In this document: positions 54,259 through 63,956 of the stretch, piece after piece
Layout of the letters: each line of letters opens with the position of its first letter
Numbering within the stretch: position 1 is the first letter of the stretch
Source of the DNA: G965212025 sp965212025
GTDB lineage: Bacteria > Pseudomonadota > Gammaproteobacteria > Poriferisulfidales > Oxydemutatoraceae
NCBI GenBank assembly: GCA_965212025.1
Contig: OZ243039.1
Location: 124,001-188,000 of the forward strand
Direction of reading: 5' to 3'
Length of the DNA: 64,000 nt
The notes under the pieces: model-generated
The model's input: the letters and a program-made list of their open reading frames with translations, nothing else
What the model was told of the DNA's origin: nothing
Databases searched by the model: none
Position numbers and translations under genes: made by a program

Positions 54259-55152
54259 TCACGGCAACACCTCTTTGAGCCTGGCTCCATCCATCGCACG
54301 GACATGTAGCCCGCGGACTGCTTTTCTGGTAAGGCAATCCATATTCGGAGCACCCATACGGAGTTTGATGTCACTGGCTCGCAAAGTGCGCGTTTCAAAA
54401 CTGTAGCGCACCTGGGCTGTTGTGTTGACGACGGAGCCATGCAAGTGAGCGGAGGAAAAGCAGAGCAACTCCTTCGGCCTGATAACGACCGGATGAATTT
54501 TTGTTTTCGGCAGTTCGGTGGCTTGCGGAACAGAAGGATAGGCATCAGGCAGCGGGGGTAACACCTTGGCCGCAGCACTGAATTTGCCGAGTGACCAGTG
54601 GGCAGACGTGTTTGCCAAAGGCAGCCACCAGTAATCCGGAAAAAAACCAATGGTGCGCCTGGCGGTCAGAGGCCAAAGCGGCGCCCACCAATTAACCTGT
54701 TGCTGCCAACCGACTCCCCAGGTATCACGATGGGGAGGAAGATGGGATTTCGCAGACCCATCATGCGTTTTTACAGGGGGAGCAATGCGCAACTCAATCG
54801 TGTCCTGAAACAGGTCACGTCCGTCAAAACCCAAGGCGAGCAAAGCCTCGGTAAACAGTTTCCGGCAATCGGAATCGGCACGACAGCCTTCCTGTGCCTG
54901 ATGCGCCCGTTGAAAAAAATCAGCGCGTGGGTAGCAGCGGTGCGCATCTACGGGCAAGACATCAGGGAAAAAACCTTTTGCGAGTCGTCGCATGACTTTT
55001 ATCAAAGCCTGCATCGGCTCCAGCCCGCTCACTATAAATACGCTGCCGCGAAACACTTTCTGCATCATGTCGTCAACGGCAAAAAATGCGCGACCGCTTA
55101 GCTGACGCTCGGGCTCCCTTGCAGAAAAATCATATTCCCTGATTTCGATCAC
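54259..55152 (-). CDS. 2-oxoglutarate/Fe(II) oxygenase-like protein
   Basis: 297 residues. A possible iron-binding set is visible: His141 and Asp143 in PPHRDTWGVGWQ, a distal His at 236 or 238 in SSAHLHGSVVNTT, and a co-substrate Arg around residue 249 or 255 (VRYSFETR). This fits phytanoyl-CoA-hydroxylase-like dioxygenases. The neighbours (MetF-like, soxBDAG) suggest a role in methylated-amine or one-carbon metabolism, perhaps oxidising another N-methylated compound, but substrate and reaction are unknown. Its ATG overlaps the stop of the metF-like gene, so it is co-expressed with it. Confidence 0.6.
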   Translation of the reverse strand: MIEIREYDFSAREPERQLSGRAFFAVDDMMQKVFRGSVFIVSGLEPMQALIKVMRRLAKGFFPDVLPVDAHRCYPRADFFQRAHQAQEGCRADSDCRKLFTEALLALGFDGRDLFQDTIELRIAPPVKTHDGSAKSHLPPHRDTWGVGWQQQVNWWAPLWPLTARRTIGFFPDYWWLPLANTSAHWSLGKFSAAAKVLPPLPDAYPSVPQATELPKTKIHPVVIRPKELLCFSSAHLHGSVVNTTAQVRYSFETRTLRASDIKLRMGAPNMDCLTRKAVRGLHVRAMDGARLKEVLP

Positions 55153-55991
55153 GAGGAAAACCTCAGCAAGATGTCCTTTCGCCAGCCTTCTGTCTCCTTG
55201 ACTTGGTTGAACGTAAAAATATGCAGACCCTGGAACTCTTCGCTTTCCGTTACCGGAAGCGCTGACAACTCCAGCAACAAAGCGTCCGGGACATATCGCA
55301 GCCCCCCAAGTGCAGAACGAATATTCTGGCTTTTACGCAAAAAACGCAGAGAGTCACCAACGCCGATTTTTACGGCAATGGCCAACAATTTAACAGTGTT
55401 GATGGAACCCACAACGCCTATTTTCAGCGGCAGCGTGACCCCCTGCTTTCTGACCTCACACAGCCACTGCCACAAAGCACCGGCATCAAAACACACTTGC
55501 GAGACCATGATGTCCGCATAAGCCTGTTTTGCCAGCAAGTCCTGAACGTGAAGTTGGGGAGGAATTGAGGGATGGGGCTCCGGATACGCCCCCACCCCGA
55601 TTCTGAACCCTCCTCCGATCTCGGCAATGTCTTTCAATAACGGTACCGAAGCACCATATTCGCCAAGCGCCTTTGGGGCGTCGCCACCTATGACGAAAAG
55701 ATCGTTCACACCAATCTCCCTGTAACGACCCAGAACCCGCTCCAGATGATTGCGGTCACGAATCATGCGCGCCGCCAAGTGTGGAATGACATCACGGTCC
55801 GGCTGAAGTTTCTTTAGGGTCTCACACAGTTCAACCGTGGCATCAACCCCTTTCCCGGCAATGCAAGCCACCGTCACCTGCGTATCAGGGGAAAGAAATT
55901 TCAGCCGCCCTTCAATACCCGACATCGGGAAGATTTCCAGCCGACTGCCGTCAAGCAGTGACTTCAAAACATCGGGGTGCTCATTACCCAT
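55149..55991 (-). CDS. Methylenetetrahydrofolate reductase family protein
   Basis: 280 residues, MetF family TIM barrel. Recognisable parts are PDVIPHLAARMI-like strand (here RDVIPHLAARMI near residue 65), a LFVIGGDAPK strand and GVGAYPEPHPS, the pattern that binds FAD and folate in MetF. It would reduce the methylene-THF released by DgcAB and sarcosine oxidase to methyl-THF. Divergence from housekeeping MetF suggests a dedicated paralogue. I leave the symbol blank. Confidence 0.8.
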   Translation of the reverse strand: MGNEHPDVLKSLLDGSRLEIFPMSGIEGRLKFLSPDTQVTVACIAGKGVDATVELCETLKKLQPDRDVIPHLAARMIRDRNHLERVLGRYREIGVNDLFVIGGDAPKALGEYGASVPLLKDIAEIGGGFRIGVGAYPEPHPSIPPQLHVQDLLAKQAYADIMVSQVCFDAGALWQWLCEVRKQGVTLPLKIGVVGSINTVKLLAIAVKIGVGDSLRFLRKSQNIRSALGGLRYVPDALLLELSALPVTESEEFQGLHIFTFNQVKETEGWRKDILLRFSS

Positions 55992-56034
55992 GAAATGGCA
56001 CCCCGTATGTGATACCGACTGTGCGCTCCAGTGA

Positions 56035-57321
56035 CTAGAGCTTTGTCGCCATGGTTTTCAAGCCGGTGCCCATGGATTCCGGTCTTCTGAAAGGCGTCTC
56101 TGCCACTTTTGCCCACACGGGTTCTTTTGCGTATTTTTCGTCAAGTCTTACCGTCAGTTCGGTTCCGATGTCACATAGTTTGGTCGGCAACATTGCATAC
56201 GCGATATTGCAACCCTGCGTTGGCGAGTAAAAAGCGGAAGTCACAAAGCCTACGACGTTTCCGGACTCATAGACGTGGTAGAAATCGGCCGGGTACCAAT
56301 CAATCTTTTCGCCACCCATTCGCATCCCGGCCAACTTGTGGCTGACACCCTCATCGTGGATTTTTTGCAAGGCGGACTTACCAATGAAGTTTTCCTTGCT
56401 CAAGTCCACTTGCCAGGCGAGTCCGCATTGGTACGGATTCGTTTCCACGTCAATATCCTGACCCCAGGAAAGAATTCCAGCCTCAATGCGACGAATGTGA
56501 CCCGGCGCGATAATGTGCAAATTAAACTCCTTGCCTGCTTCCACAACTGCGTTCCACATGATGTCGGCATTCATGGTGGCATCGTAAAGATAGATCTCAT
56601 ATCCCAGTTCGGCTGAGAAGCCAGTCCGCGAAAGCAGAACCGGCACACCGCTGATTTCTGTTTCCAGCAAACCGTAATACGGCATGTCCTCAATTGCAGG
56701 GCCGAAAAGTTTGGACATCAGCGCTCTTGATTTCGGGCCTTGTATCTGCACCGGACATACATCAATTTCCTGCACTTGAACATCCAGATCACTCACCGTA
56801 GCGATGCCCTGCAAATAAATGCCGATACTGCTGTCGGACAAAGAGAACCAGAACCTGTCCTTATCCGGCCGCAACAAAACCGGGTCGTTCAAAATGCCAC
56901 CGTACTGGTTACATAAAATCACATAGCGCCCTTTGCCAGGATCAATTCTATTAACCGAGCGGGTAATCACCAGATCAACGAGCTTGGCCGCATCCGGACC
57001 ATCCACCTGTATCTGTCTTTCTACCGCCACATTCCACATTGTCACGTGCTCTGTCAGGTATTCGTATTCCTTGAGCAAGCCACCTTCCGACATTGGAATA
57101 TAGGCGCGCGGGTGATAGATACGGTTATAAACGGTGTAGCACCAGCACCCTGCAGCTTGTGACAAGTGGTGGTAGGGAGATTTTCGTACGCGTTGCGACA
57201 GAAGCATTTTCGCCTCATGGTCTCCACTGTAGCGAAGGTTTATCGGGACGTGACGTTTGTTGATGACCTGATTGGAACTCAGGATTTCATTGCTTGTGAA
57301 CATGCTTTCAATGCTCTCCAT
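56035..57321 (-). CDS. GcvT-like aminomethyltransferase family protein
   Basis: 428 residues related to the glycine-cleavage T protein and dimethylsulfoniopropionate demethylase DmdA. Folate-domain features are LTEHVTMWNVAVERQIQV near residue 90, the GRYVILCNQYGGILNDPV strand pair, SRTGFSAELGYEIYL, and the C-terminal GLAWQVDLSKENFIGKSAL. The likely role is transfer of a methyl or methylene group to tetrahydrofolate. The precise substrate is unknown; in this context a betaine or dimethylglycine derivative is plausible. First gene of the minus-strand operon; ATG 57321 or an internal Met could be the start. Confidence 0.8.
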   Translation of the reverse strand: MESIESMFTSNEILSSNQVINKRHVPINLRYSGDHEAKMLLSQRVRKSPYHHLSQAAGCWCYTVYNRIYHPRAYIPMSEGGLLKEYEYLTEHVTMWNVAVERQIQVDGPDAAKLVDLVITRSVNRIDPGKGRYVILCNQYGGILNDPVLLRPDKDRFWFSLSDSSIGIYLQGIATVSDLDVQVQEIDVCPVQIQGPKSRALMSKLFGPAIEDMPYYGLLETEISGVPVLLSRTGFSAELGYEIYLYDATMNADIMWNAVVEAGKEFNLHIIAPGHIRRIEAGILSWGQDIDVETNPYQCGLAWQVDLSKENFIGKSALQKIHDEGVSHKLAGMRMGGEKIDWYPADFYHVYESGNVVGFVTSAFYSPTQGCNIAYAMLPTKLCDIGTELTVRLDEKYAKEPVWAKVAETPFRRPESMGTGLKTMATKL

Positions 57322-58080
57322 GGTAGACGACTAGAGGACACGGTTCTGGCGAGTAACTAAACCCCGCAAGTTCCGCAAATACGCGGGCGATTATACGGAC
57401 AGGAAGTCCCATGGCAACAGCAAATATTGACTGTATTTAGAACTGTTTTGACCGTGAAAAATGCCGGATATTGGCATGGGCGTCATCCCATTCCCTTTGC
57501 CAGAGTGAAACATCAACCCCACCACAGACACCCCTGTTTATGAGCGGCTTCCTGAGAAGCTGTGGCTCCGTGCCCCCCATGGCAAAATACCACGCGCTTC
57601 CCGCATCAGCTGTCGCTTGATTGGCGTGAAGGCATTCCTTCCTCTCACTACTTGATAACACATTCACAGAGAAGAGCCGCATGGCAGACAAACCGCGCCG
57701 TTCTCCATCGTCCGCCATTCGCCGTCATTCACCATCGTACTGAAGAGTCTGCAGCCTTGGTCTTGAGGTCGCCACAGCAACGAAGAGGTGTGGCTTAAGA
57801 AATCTCTGATTTATTGTTAAGATGCACCTCACGTGTCGGGGGAACTGTTTTGTATGCCTGTCTTGTGAATTCCGGGCGGACAGAAAGTCCAGAAGCTGAA
57901 GGCCGCTCAAAGTCACTGATTAAACAGAGTCTTCTGGAACAATGGTGCTTCACAGCGCTGTGCACGGCTTGGCTCGTGATTCGTGAGCGATACGGAGGCA
58001 GAAGCCAACACGCGAAAAGCCGTGGTCGCCGGCAAAAACGTGCTCTGCCGCGAAAAACCACCGTTCTGAGGTAAAAACGC
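57322..58080. other. Divergent control region between the two demethylation operons
   Basis: About 760 bases with no convincing gene and no regulator, although it must drive both the GcvT-to-sox operon and dgcA. ORFs on both strands are short and match nothing. I see no clear riboswitch. A GAGG ribosome binding site precedes the dgcA ATG. Confidence 0.5.
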
Positions 58081-60111
58081 ATGTACGAATCCCTGTTCAA
58101 GCCCCTGAAGCTCAAACACCTGACGCTCAGAAACCGGGTCATGAGTTCCGGGCATGAACCAGCCTATACCAACGAGGGACGATTAACTGAGCGTTATAAG
58201 CTCTATCACATAGAAAAAGCCAAAGGCGGCCTGGCGTTGACTGTCTTCGGCGGCTCCTGTTGCGTGTCCCCTGATTCACCCGCGGCTTTCGGCCAGCTTG
58301 CCTGCATGGACGATTCCGTTATTGAGGAATTTCGCGATTTTTCCAGGCGGGTTCATGAACATCACGCTGCACTGATGATCCAGCTCACACACATGGGCAG
58401 GCGCACAGGATGGGACTGTGCCGACTGGTTATCACCGGTTGCTCCCTCCCCGATCCGCGAACCGGCACACCGTTGTTTCCCAAGGCAAATGGAAAGCCAT
58501 GACATTCGGCGAGTGAAAAATGATTTTGCCCTGGCGGCGTGGCGGTGCCAGGAAGGAGGGCTGGACGGCGTGGAAATTTCAGCCGCCCACGGTCATCTCA
58601 TCGACCAGTTTTGGTCCCCCGCGATAAACATGCGTACGGATCAGTACGGGGGCTCACTGCCAAACCGTATGCGCTTTGGCCTTGAGGTGCTGGAAACCAT
58701 TCGCGCGAAAATCGGAAATGATTTCGTGGTCGGGATTCGCATGTCCGGAGACGAGCTGGTCGATGGCGGGCTGGCTCCCGGCGAATGCCTGGACATTGCA
58801 AGAACTTATGCTGAAAGCGGCTTGATTGACTTCATCGACGTCATTGGCGGGTCGGCAGCCAATTTTTCCGCGCTGTCGAACGCTATCCCCGACATGTGGG
58901 CAAAAATTGCCCCCTACATTCATTTGGCCGGCGCGATCAAACAGGAAATCGGCATTCCGGTTTTTCATGCACAAAGAGTCCCGGACGTCACAACAGCAGC
59001 TCGCGTGATCGCAGAGGGTTACGTGGACATGATTGCCATGACGCGAGCCCATATCGCCGATCCGCATCTGGTAAACAAACTGATGGAAAACCGCGTGGAC
59101 GATATCCGGCAGTGCGTGGGTGCCGGCTACTGCATCGACCGTATTTATATCGGGAAAGATGCGCTGTGCATACAAAATCCCGCTACCGGGCGTGAAGCGA
59201 CCATGCCGCACAAAATACCAATCGCTTCAACGCAACGCAAAATTGTGATCATTGGTGCCGGTCCTGCCGGGCTGGAAGCCGCGCGCGTTTGTGCCGAGCG
59301 TGGTCATAAGGTGGTTCTTTTTGAACAGGCGGGAAAACCGGGCGGCCAAATCAACGTCGCCATCCAGGCACCAAAGCGCGAATCTTTGAGCAGCATTATC
59401 CGCTGGCTGGAACAACAGGTGTACCGACATGGCGTTGACGTGCGCCTCAACACTCGTGCCACAGCCGCCAAGGTGCTGCCCGAGCAGGCAGACGTGGTCA
59501 TCATTGCTTGCGGTGGCACACCCAATTGCCAAGGCTGGTTTCGAGGAGGGGAATACGCGCACAGTACTTGGCATATTCTGGACGGCAGCGTGGCCGCGAA
59601 GAAAAACGTGCTGGTGTACGATGACAACGGTCAACATCAGGCGGTGTCGTGTGCCGAATATCTGTGTGAAAAAGGTAGCCTGGTTGAATTTGTGACGCCA
59701 GATGGCAAACCGGGTGAAGAACTCGGGGCGACCAATATTTCGCCCCACTTCAGCGCGCTTTACGCGGCTGACACAGTTTTTTCTACCAATTTGCGCCTCG
59801 TGGAGGTCTACCCGGAAAACAACAATTTGATTGTCGTGCTGCGCAACGAATATACGCACGTGGAAGAAGAACGTGAAGTCGGGCAAGTTGTGGTCGAACA
59901 CGGAACCCTGCCTGCCCTCGAGTTGTATGACGAATTACTGGAACACTCCAAAAATCAAGGCGAAACCAATATCAATGCTCTGCTTGGCAACCGGGCACAA
60001 CCCACCGACGGCGAAGGGTTGTTTGCCTTGTACCGGGTCGGTGACGCACTGACCAGCCGCAACATTCACACCTCCATTTACGACTCCTTGCGACTGTGTA
60101 AAGACCTGTGA
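58081..60111 (+). CDS. dgcA: Dimethylglycine demethylase subunit DgcA
   Basis: 676 residues. The N-terminal Old-Yellow-Enzyme TIM barrel has LKLKHLTLRNRVMSSGHEP and an AAHGHLIDQFWSPAINMRTD motif. A C-terminal FAD/NAD domain contains IIGAGPAGLEAARV near residue 388. It matches the Pseudomonas dimethylglycine demethylase, which oxidises dimethylglycine to sarcosine. The iron-sulfur Cys motif of trimethylamine dehydrogenase is incomplete: CVGAGYC...C lacks the middle Cys. The GTG of dgcB overlaps its stop. Confidence 0.93.
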   Translation: MYESLFKPLKLKHLTLRNRVMSSGHEPAYTNEGRLTERYKLYHIEKAKGGLALTVFGGSCCVSPDSPAAFGQLACMDDSVIEEFRDFSRRVHEHHAALMIQLTHMGRRTGWDCADWLSPVAPSPIREPAHRCFPRQMESHDIRRVKNDFALAAWRCQEGGLDGVEISAAHGHLIDQFWSPAINMRTDQYGGSLPNRMRFGLEVLETIRAKIGNDFVVGIRMSGDELVDGGLAPGECLDIARTYAESGLIDFIDVIGGSAANFSALSNAIPDMWAKIAPYIHLAGAIKQEIGIPVFHAQRVPDVTTAARVIAEGYVDMIAMTRAHIADPHLVNKLMENRVDDIRQCVGAGYCIDRIYIGKDALCIQNPATGREATMPHKIPIASTQRKIVIIGAGPAGLEAARVCAERGHKVVLFEQAGKPGGQINVAIQAPKRESLSSIIRWLEQQVYRHGVDVRLNTRATAAKVLPEQADVVIIACGGTPNCQGWFRGGEYAHSTWHILDGSVAAKKNVLVYDDNGQHQAVSCAEYLCEKGSLVEFVTPDGKPGEELGATNISPHFSALYAADTVFSTNLRLVEVYPENNNLIVVLRNEYTHVEEEREVGQVVVEHGTLPALELYDELLEHSKNQGETNINALLGNRAQPTDGEGLFALYRVGDALTSRNIHTSIYDSLRLCKDL

Positions 60112-62015
60112 CGATCGGCACTTTCATCGTTTCAATACTGTTGATCACTTTCTCGGTCGCTCTGGCCGGTGCTGCTTTGCGCGTACGTAGCTGGTTGCGT
60201 GGCCGACCGGCGAAGGTTCCGCTTTTCCAGGGTCTCATGAGCATACCGAAGCGCTATCTGGTGGATGTGCACAGCGTGGTGGCTCGCGACCGTTACGCGG
60301 CAACCATGCACGTTTTGGTTGCCGGCGGCTTCCTGCTTTCCCTGCTGCTGTTGCTGATTTTCCTGGCCATCGGCATGCCAACGAGCGGCTTGACCCGAGG
60401 ACTTTTGCTTGCGGCGTTGGGCGTGATGGCGGTAGGCATCATCCTGGTGCGCAAGCGTCGTAAGCCTCCACCACAAAGATTGTCCGGCGGCCAGTTTTCC
60501 CGTCTTCCTTACAGTCTTTTCGCATATTTCGCGGGCTTGTTTTTTCTCATCGCAAGGGCACCTCTGCAAAGTGACGGGTTGCTGGATGACATGCTCCTGG
60601 TTTTGCCCATCGCTTTGCTCGTCTGGGGATTGATTGAGCTATTCATTGGCATGGCGTGGGGAGGCCCCATGAAACACGCTTTTACCGGCGCCCTGCATTT
60701 GGCATACCACCCGCGGCCAGAACGATTTCAAAAAAACACAACTTCCACCGCGTTGAATTTATTGGATCTGGAACAGGCAAAACTGGGCGCCCGGAAAATG
60801 CCGGACTTCGCCTGGAACCAGCTACTCGGCTTTGATGCCTGTGTGCAATGCGGACGCTGCGAAGTGGTTTGCCCCGCCTTTGCCGTTGGCCAACCCTTGA
60901 ATCCTAAAAAACTGATTCAGGATCTGGTGTCCGGGCTGGGTGCTCCTGGCTCCAACCATTTCTACAGAGGCCGCGGACACCCTGGCCAGCCACATACCCC
61001 TTCCCCTCCGGCAAGCGTTGGCGACATCGTCCCAGAACTGATTGCCGAAAACACCATTTGGTCATGCACAACCTGCCGCGCCTGCGTACATGAATGCCCA
61101 ATGCTGATTGAGCATGTTGACGCAATCATCGATATACGACGCTTTCTGACCTTGGAGAAAGGACAGGTTCCCGGCGAGGGAGGAAAAGTCCTGGAAAATA
61201 CCCGCATCACCGGCAATCCTTCTGGCCGGGATTTGCGCACCCGAACCGAATGGGCAACAGATCTGAGCTTGTCACTGATGCGCGATGTCAAAAAAGCGGA
61301 CGTCCTCCTTTGGCTGGGCGACAGCGCTTTCAATCTCCGTAACCAGCAGACCTTACGCGCCTTAATTCACCTATTGAACAAAGCCAGTGTAGATTTTGCG
61401 GTGCTGGGCGAAGAGGAACTGGACTGTGGCGACTTGGCGAGACGCCTCGGTGACGAAGCCAGCTTCCAGTCCTTGGCGAAGCGCAATATTGCCTTGCTCA
61501 ATCGCTATGTCTTCTCGCAAATACTAACGGCTGACCCACACGTTCTGCATTGCCTTGCTAAAGAATATCCGGCCTTGGGAGGAAATTTCGAAGTGGTTCA
61601 CCACACGACTTTTCTGACCAGACTGCTGCGGGAAAACCGCTTGTCTCTGGCGAAAAACACGAGTGGCGTTGCCCCGCCAGCAGTGACTTACCACGATCCT
61701 TGTTATCTGGGACGTTACAGCGGAGAGTTTTCGTCGCCGCGGGAAGTATTACGCGCCACAGGTGCCCCCATTATAGAAATGCGACTCTCAGGACCCAAGT
61801 CCCGCTGTTGCGGCGGAGGGGGCGGAGCACCTTTCACCGACATCAAAGGAAAAAAACGCATTCCTGACACACGTATGGAAGATGCCTCCGCAACCGGAGC
61901 AAAAATAGTCGCCACAGCATGCCCTTACTGCACCGTGATGTTAGAAGGGGCGGCGGCTCCCGGATCGCAAGTCAAAGACATTGCCGAACTGCTGCTCGCC
62001 GCCACGGAACAATGA
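60108..62015 (+). CDS. dgcB: Dimethylglycine demethylase subunit DgcB (membrane Fe-S protein)
   Basis: 635 residues from GTG 60108. N-terminal membrane helices are followed by a two-cluster ferredoxin part with CVQCGRCEVVCP and CTTCRACVHECP, and a heterodisulfide-reductase-like C-terminal domain with DPCYLGRYSG, KSRCCGGGGGAPF and CPYC. It likely passes electrons from DgcA/ETF to the quinone pool. Its end overlaps the ETF gene by four bases (ATGA). Confidence 0.93.
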   Translation: MTIGTFIVSILLITFSVALAGAALRVRSWLRGRPAKVPLFQGLMSIPKRYLVDVHSVVARDRYAATMHVLVAGGFLLSLLLLLIFLAIGMPTSGLTRGLLLAALGVMAVGIILVRKRRKPPPQRLSGGQFSRLPYSLFAYFAGLFFLIARAPLQSDGLLDDMLLVLPIALLVWGLIELFIGMAWGGPMKHAFTGALHLAYHPRPERFQKNTTSTALNLLDLEQAKLGARKMPDFAWNQLLGFDACVQCGRCEVVCPAFAVGQPLNPKKLIQDLVSGLGAPGSNHFYRGRGHPGQPHTPSPPASVGDIVPELIAENTIWSCTTCRACVHECPMLIEHVDAIIDIRRFLTLEKGQVPGEGGKVLENTRITGNPSGRDLRTRTEWATDLSLSLMRDVKKADVLLWLGDSAFNLRNQQTLRALIHLLNKASVDFAVLGEEELDCGDLARRLGDEASFQSLAKRNIALLNRYVFSQILTADPHVLHCLAKEYPALGGNFEVVHHTTFLTRLLRENRLSLAKNTSGVAPPAVTYHDPCYLGRYSGEFSSPREVLRATGAPIIEMRLSGPKSRCCGGGGGAPFTDIKGKKRIPDTRMEDASATGAKIVATACPYCTVMLEGAAAPGSQVKDIAELLLAATEQ

Positions 62016-63121
62016 GCCCGGAACGTTTGCGCCGAAACTTGCGTTCCGGATCGAATGTCCGAGCCCGGCAGGGAAGCCGCTTGCGCATTCACCGCCACGC
62101 AAATGGAACGGCCGCTTCAGCCACGCCACCGTCAGATACGCAGTTGCCTGCAACCGCTCCCCCAACCGTGGAGCGCATTAGCGACCCTGCGTACCACATC
62201 TTGGCAATACCGGACTGCTGGGAAAACCGTTTCAGCGTACACGACCGGGAAATGATGGGAATGGCGCGCCAGCTTGCTGATAAAGACGGCGGTGCGGTCT
62301 GCATGCTTTGCTTCGGCAAACCGGAAAGCGAGCCCGGAGCAGTTGGTGCCGACCGTCTGCTGCTAATGCCAGAAGGCGGAACCTCTTACAGCCCGGACGC
62401 GGATGCCAAATGGGTTTGCTCGGTAATTTCCGAGTTGCAACCACGCCATGTATTGTTGCCCGATAGCCTGGAACGCGGAGGAGACCTCGGCAGGCGGATT
62501 GCCACCACACTGGAAGCAACGGTGGCGACCGCAGTTTGGCAAGCTGATTTAAAGCACTGCACAAGGCTCGCCAAATGCGGTGGCGAAAGCGTCCGCATGC
62601 CAACTCCTTTTGTCATCCTTACGGCTGCCGGCTATTGCCCGCCCTTGCGCGGCGCGCCTCACGAAGCACGTCTGATAAAAGCCGGGCAGGCCGAAAGACA
62701 GAACAGCGCTTTCCTGAGCGCCAAAATATCCACCCCGCCCCCTGCCCAAGTGCCTCTGGCCGAAGCAGAATTCATTCTTGCCGCTGGTAACGGAGTACGT
62801 GACTGGGACACCTATCATGCTTTGGCGGAAAAGCTGGGTGCGACTGAGGGAGGCAGCCGCGTGGTGGTGGACAAAGGATTTTTAGCTGCGCATCGCCAAG
62901 TGGGATCCACAGGAACCATCACCAATGCGCGCACTTACATCGCTTTGGGAATTTCCGGTGCTCCCCAACACCTGCAAGGAATTGCAGATTGTGAAAACGT
63001 GGTGGCCATCAATACAGATGGCAACTGCCACATGATGAAGCGTGCAGATCTGGCGGTCGTGGGCGACACCCAGGAAATCATGCAAGCACTGCTGCAGTCC
63101 CTGGAAGAAGAAAATGGCTGA
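62012..63121 (+). CDS. Electron transfer flavoprotein alpha subunit
   Basis: 369 residues from ATG 62012 overlapping the dgcB stop; an upstream part of the frame is a shadow. The C-terminal FAD-binding domain carries VVDKGFLAAHRQVGSTG and ALGISGAPQHLQGIADCENV, the EtfA signature. An unusual basic N-terminal extension (RLRRNLRSGSNVRARQGSRL) precedes the domain, as in the ETF homologues that follow dgcB in pseudomonads. Accepts electrons from dimethylglycine oxidation (inference from context). Confidence 0.9.
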   Translation: MSPERLRRNLRSGSNVRARQGSRLRIHRHANGTAASATPPSDTQLPATAPPTVERISDPAYHILAIPDCWENRFSVHDREMMGMARQLADKDGGAVCMLCFGKPESEPGAVGADRLLLMPEGGTSYSPDADAKWVCSVISELQPRHVLLPDSLERGGDLGRRIATTLEATVATAVWQADLKHCTRLAKCGGESVRMPTPFVILTAAGYCPPLRGAPHEARLIKAGQAERQNSAFLSAKISTPPPAQVPLAEAEFILAAGNGVRDWDTYHALAEKLGATEGGSRVVVDKGFLAAHRQVGSTGTITNARTYIALGISGAPQHLQGIADCENVVAINTDGNCHMMKRADLAVVGDTQEIMQALLQSLEEENG

Positions 63122-63902
63122 AATTTTTGTCCTGCTTTCCGAAAGCAGCCACCCTGGTAGCGGGATGCCCTGCCGATCGCCGCAAGACGCGCGTGCGCTG
63201 GAAATCGCCCTGGATATGGCGGCAGGCAACGCAAAAAAGATTGAAGCCTTGCATGTCGGGAAACCGGACAATCCGGTCTTGCGTGAATACCTGGGGATGG
63301 GATTGGCGACTTTGCGCGTGGTCTCTGTTCCCGCCACCGCTGACGTGGCCATGGCACTTGGCACCTGGCTTGAAAACTGCAACCCTCGCCTGATTCTTTG
63401 CGGCAAACAGGCAGGAGCCTCGGAAAGTTCGGGCATGTTGCCTTATTTGATCGCCAAACACTTGGCAATGCCGATCGTCAGCGATGTCGTCCAAGCCACC
63501 ATTGACCAAGACAAGTGCCACTTTAGCCAAGCACTTCCCAGGGGCTGCCGCCGGCATTTGGAGTTGATGCTACCGGCAGTCGCATCTGTGGTCACAAACC
63601 CGGCATCAGCCCCGACGCGCTTTTCATTCGCACAGGCAAGACGCGGGCGCGTCATCAGCGAGGAACTTCCCTTCACCGTTGATCAAAGACCACTGTCGTG
63701 GCAGAAATCGGCCATAAAAAAACGCCTGAAATATATCCACAACCCGGGAGGCGGAAGTGCCACTGAGCGTGCTCTGGCAGCGACACAAACTTCCGCGCAA
63801 GGAAGTACAAAATACCTGGAAACCACCCCGTACAAAAGTTCGCATGCTATACTCACGTTCCTCGTAAACTCAGGGGCTCAAAAACATAAAGCGGTCAAAT
63901 AA
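63114..63902 (+). CDS. Electron transfer flavoprotein beta subunit-like protein
   Basis: 262 residues from ATG 63114, overlapping the alpha subunit by eight bases; the frame is open upstream but that is non-coding shadow. Typical EtfB parts are ILCGKQAGASESSGMLPYL near residue 105 and LPAVASVV, though conservation is weaker than in housekeeping EtfB. It pairs with the preceding alpha subunit. Confidence 0.82.
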   Translation: MAEIFVLLSESSHPGSGMPCRSPQDARALEIALDMAAGNAKKIEALHVGKPDNPVLREYLGMGLATLRVVSVPATADVAMALGTWLENCNPRLILCGKQAGASESSGMLPYLIAKHLAMPIVSDVVQATIDQDKCHFSQALPRGCRRHLELMLPAVASVVTNPASAPTRFSFAQARRGRVISEELPFTVDQRPLSWQKSAIKKRLKYIHNPGGGSATERALAATQTSAQGSTKYLETTPYKSSHAILTFLVNSGAQKHKAVK

Positions 63903-63942
63903 AAATCGCCCACGGTGTTCTCACGCTGGAAGTGCGCTGTGC

Positions 63943-63948
63943 AGGAGG
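63943..63948 (+). promoter_or_regulatory. Strong ribosome binding site
   Basis: A perfect AGGAGG lies eight bases before an ATG at 63957, the start of a gene cut by the window edge. Confidence 0.6.
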
Positions 63949-63956
63949 CACCAACA

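Noticed and set aside
54219..54650. 144-codon extension of soxB
   Set aside because: It overlaps the oxygenase-like gene and has no homology; the TTG at 54218 starts a typical SoxB N-terminus.
57361..58080. Glycine riboswitch upstream of dgcA
   Set aside because: I looked for the conserved core segments on both strands and did not find them; placement alone is not evidence.
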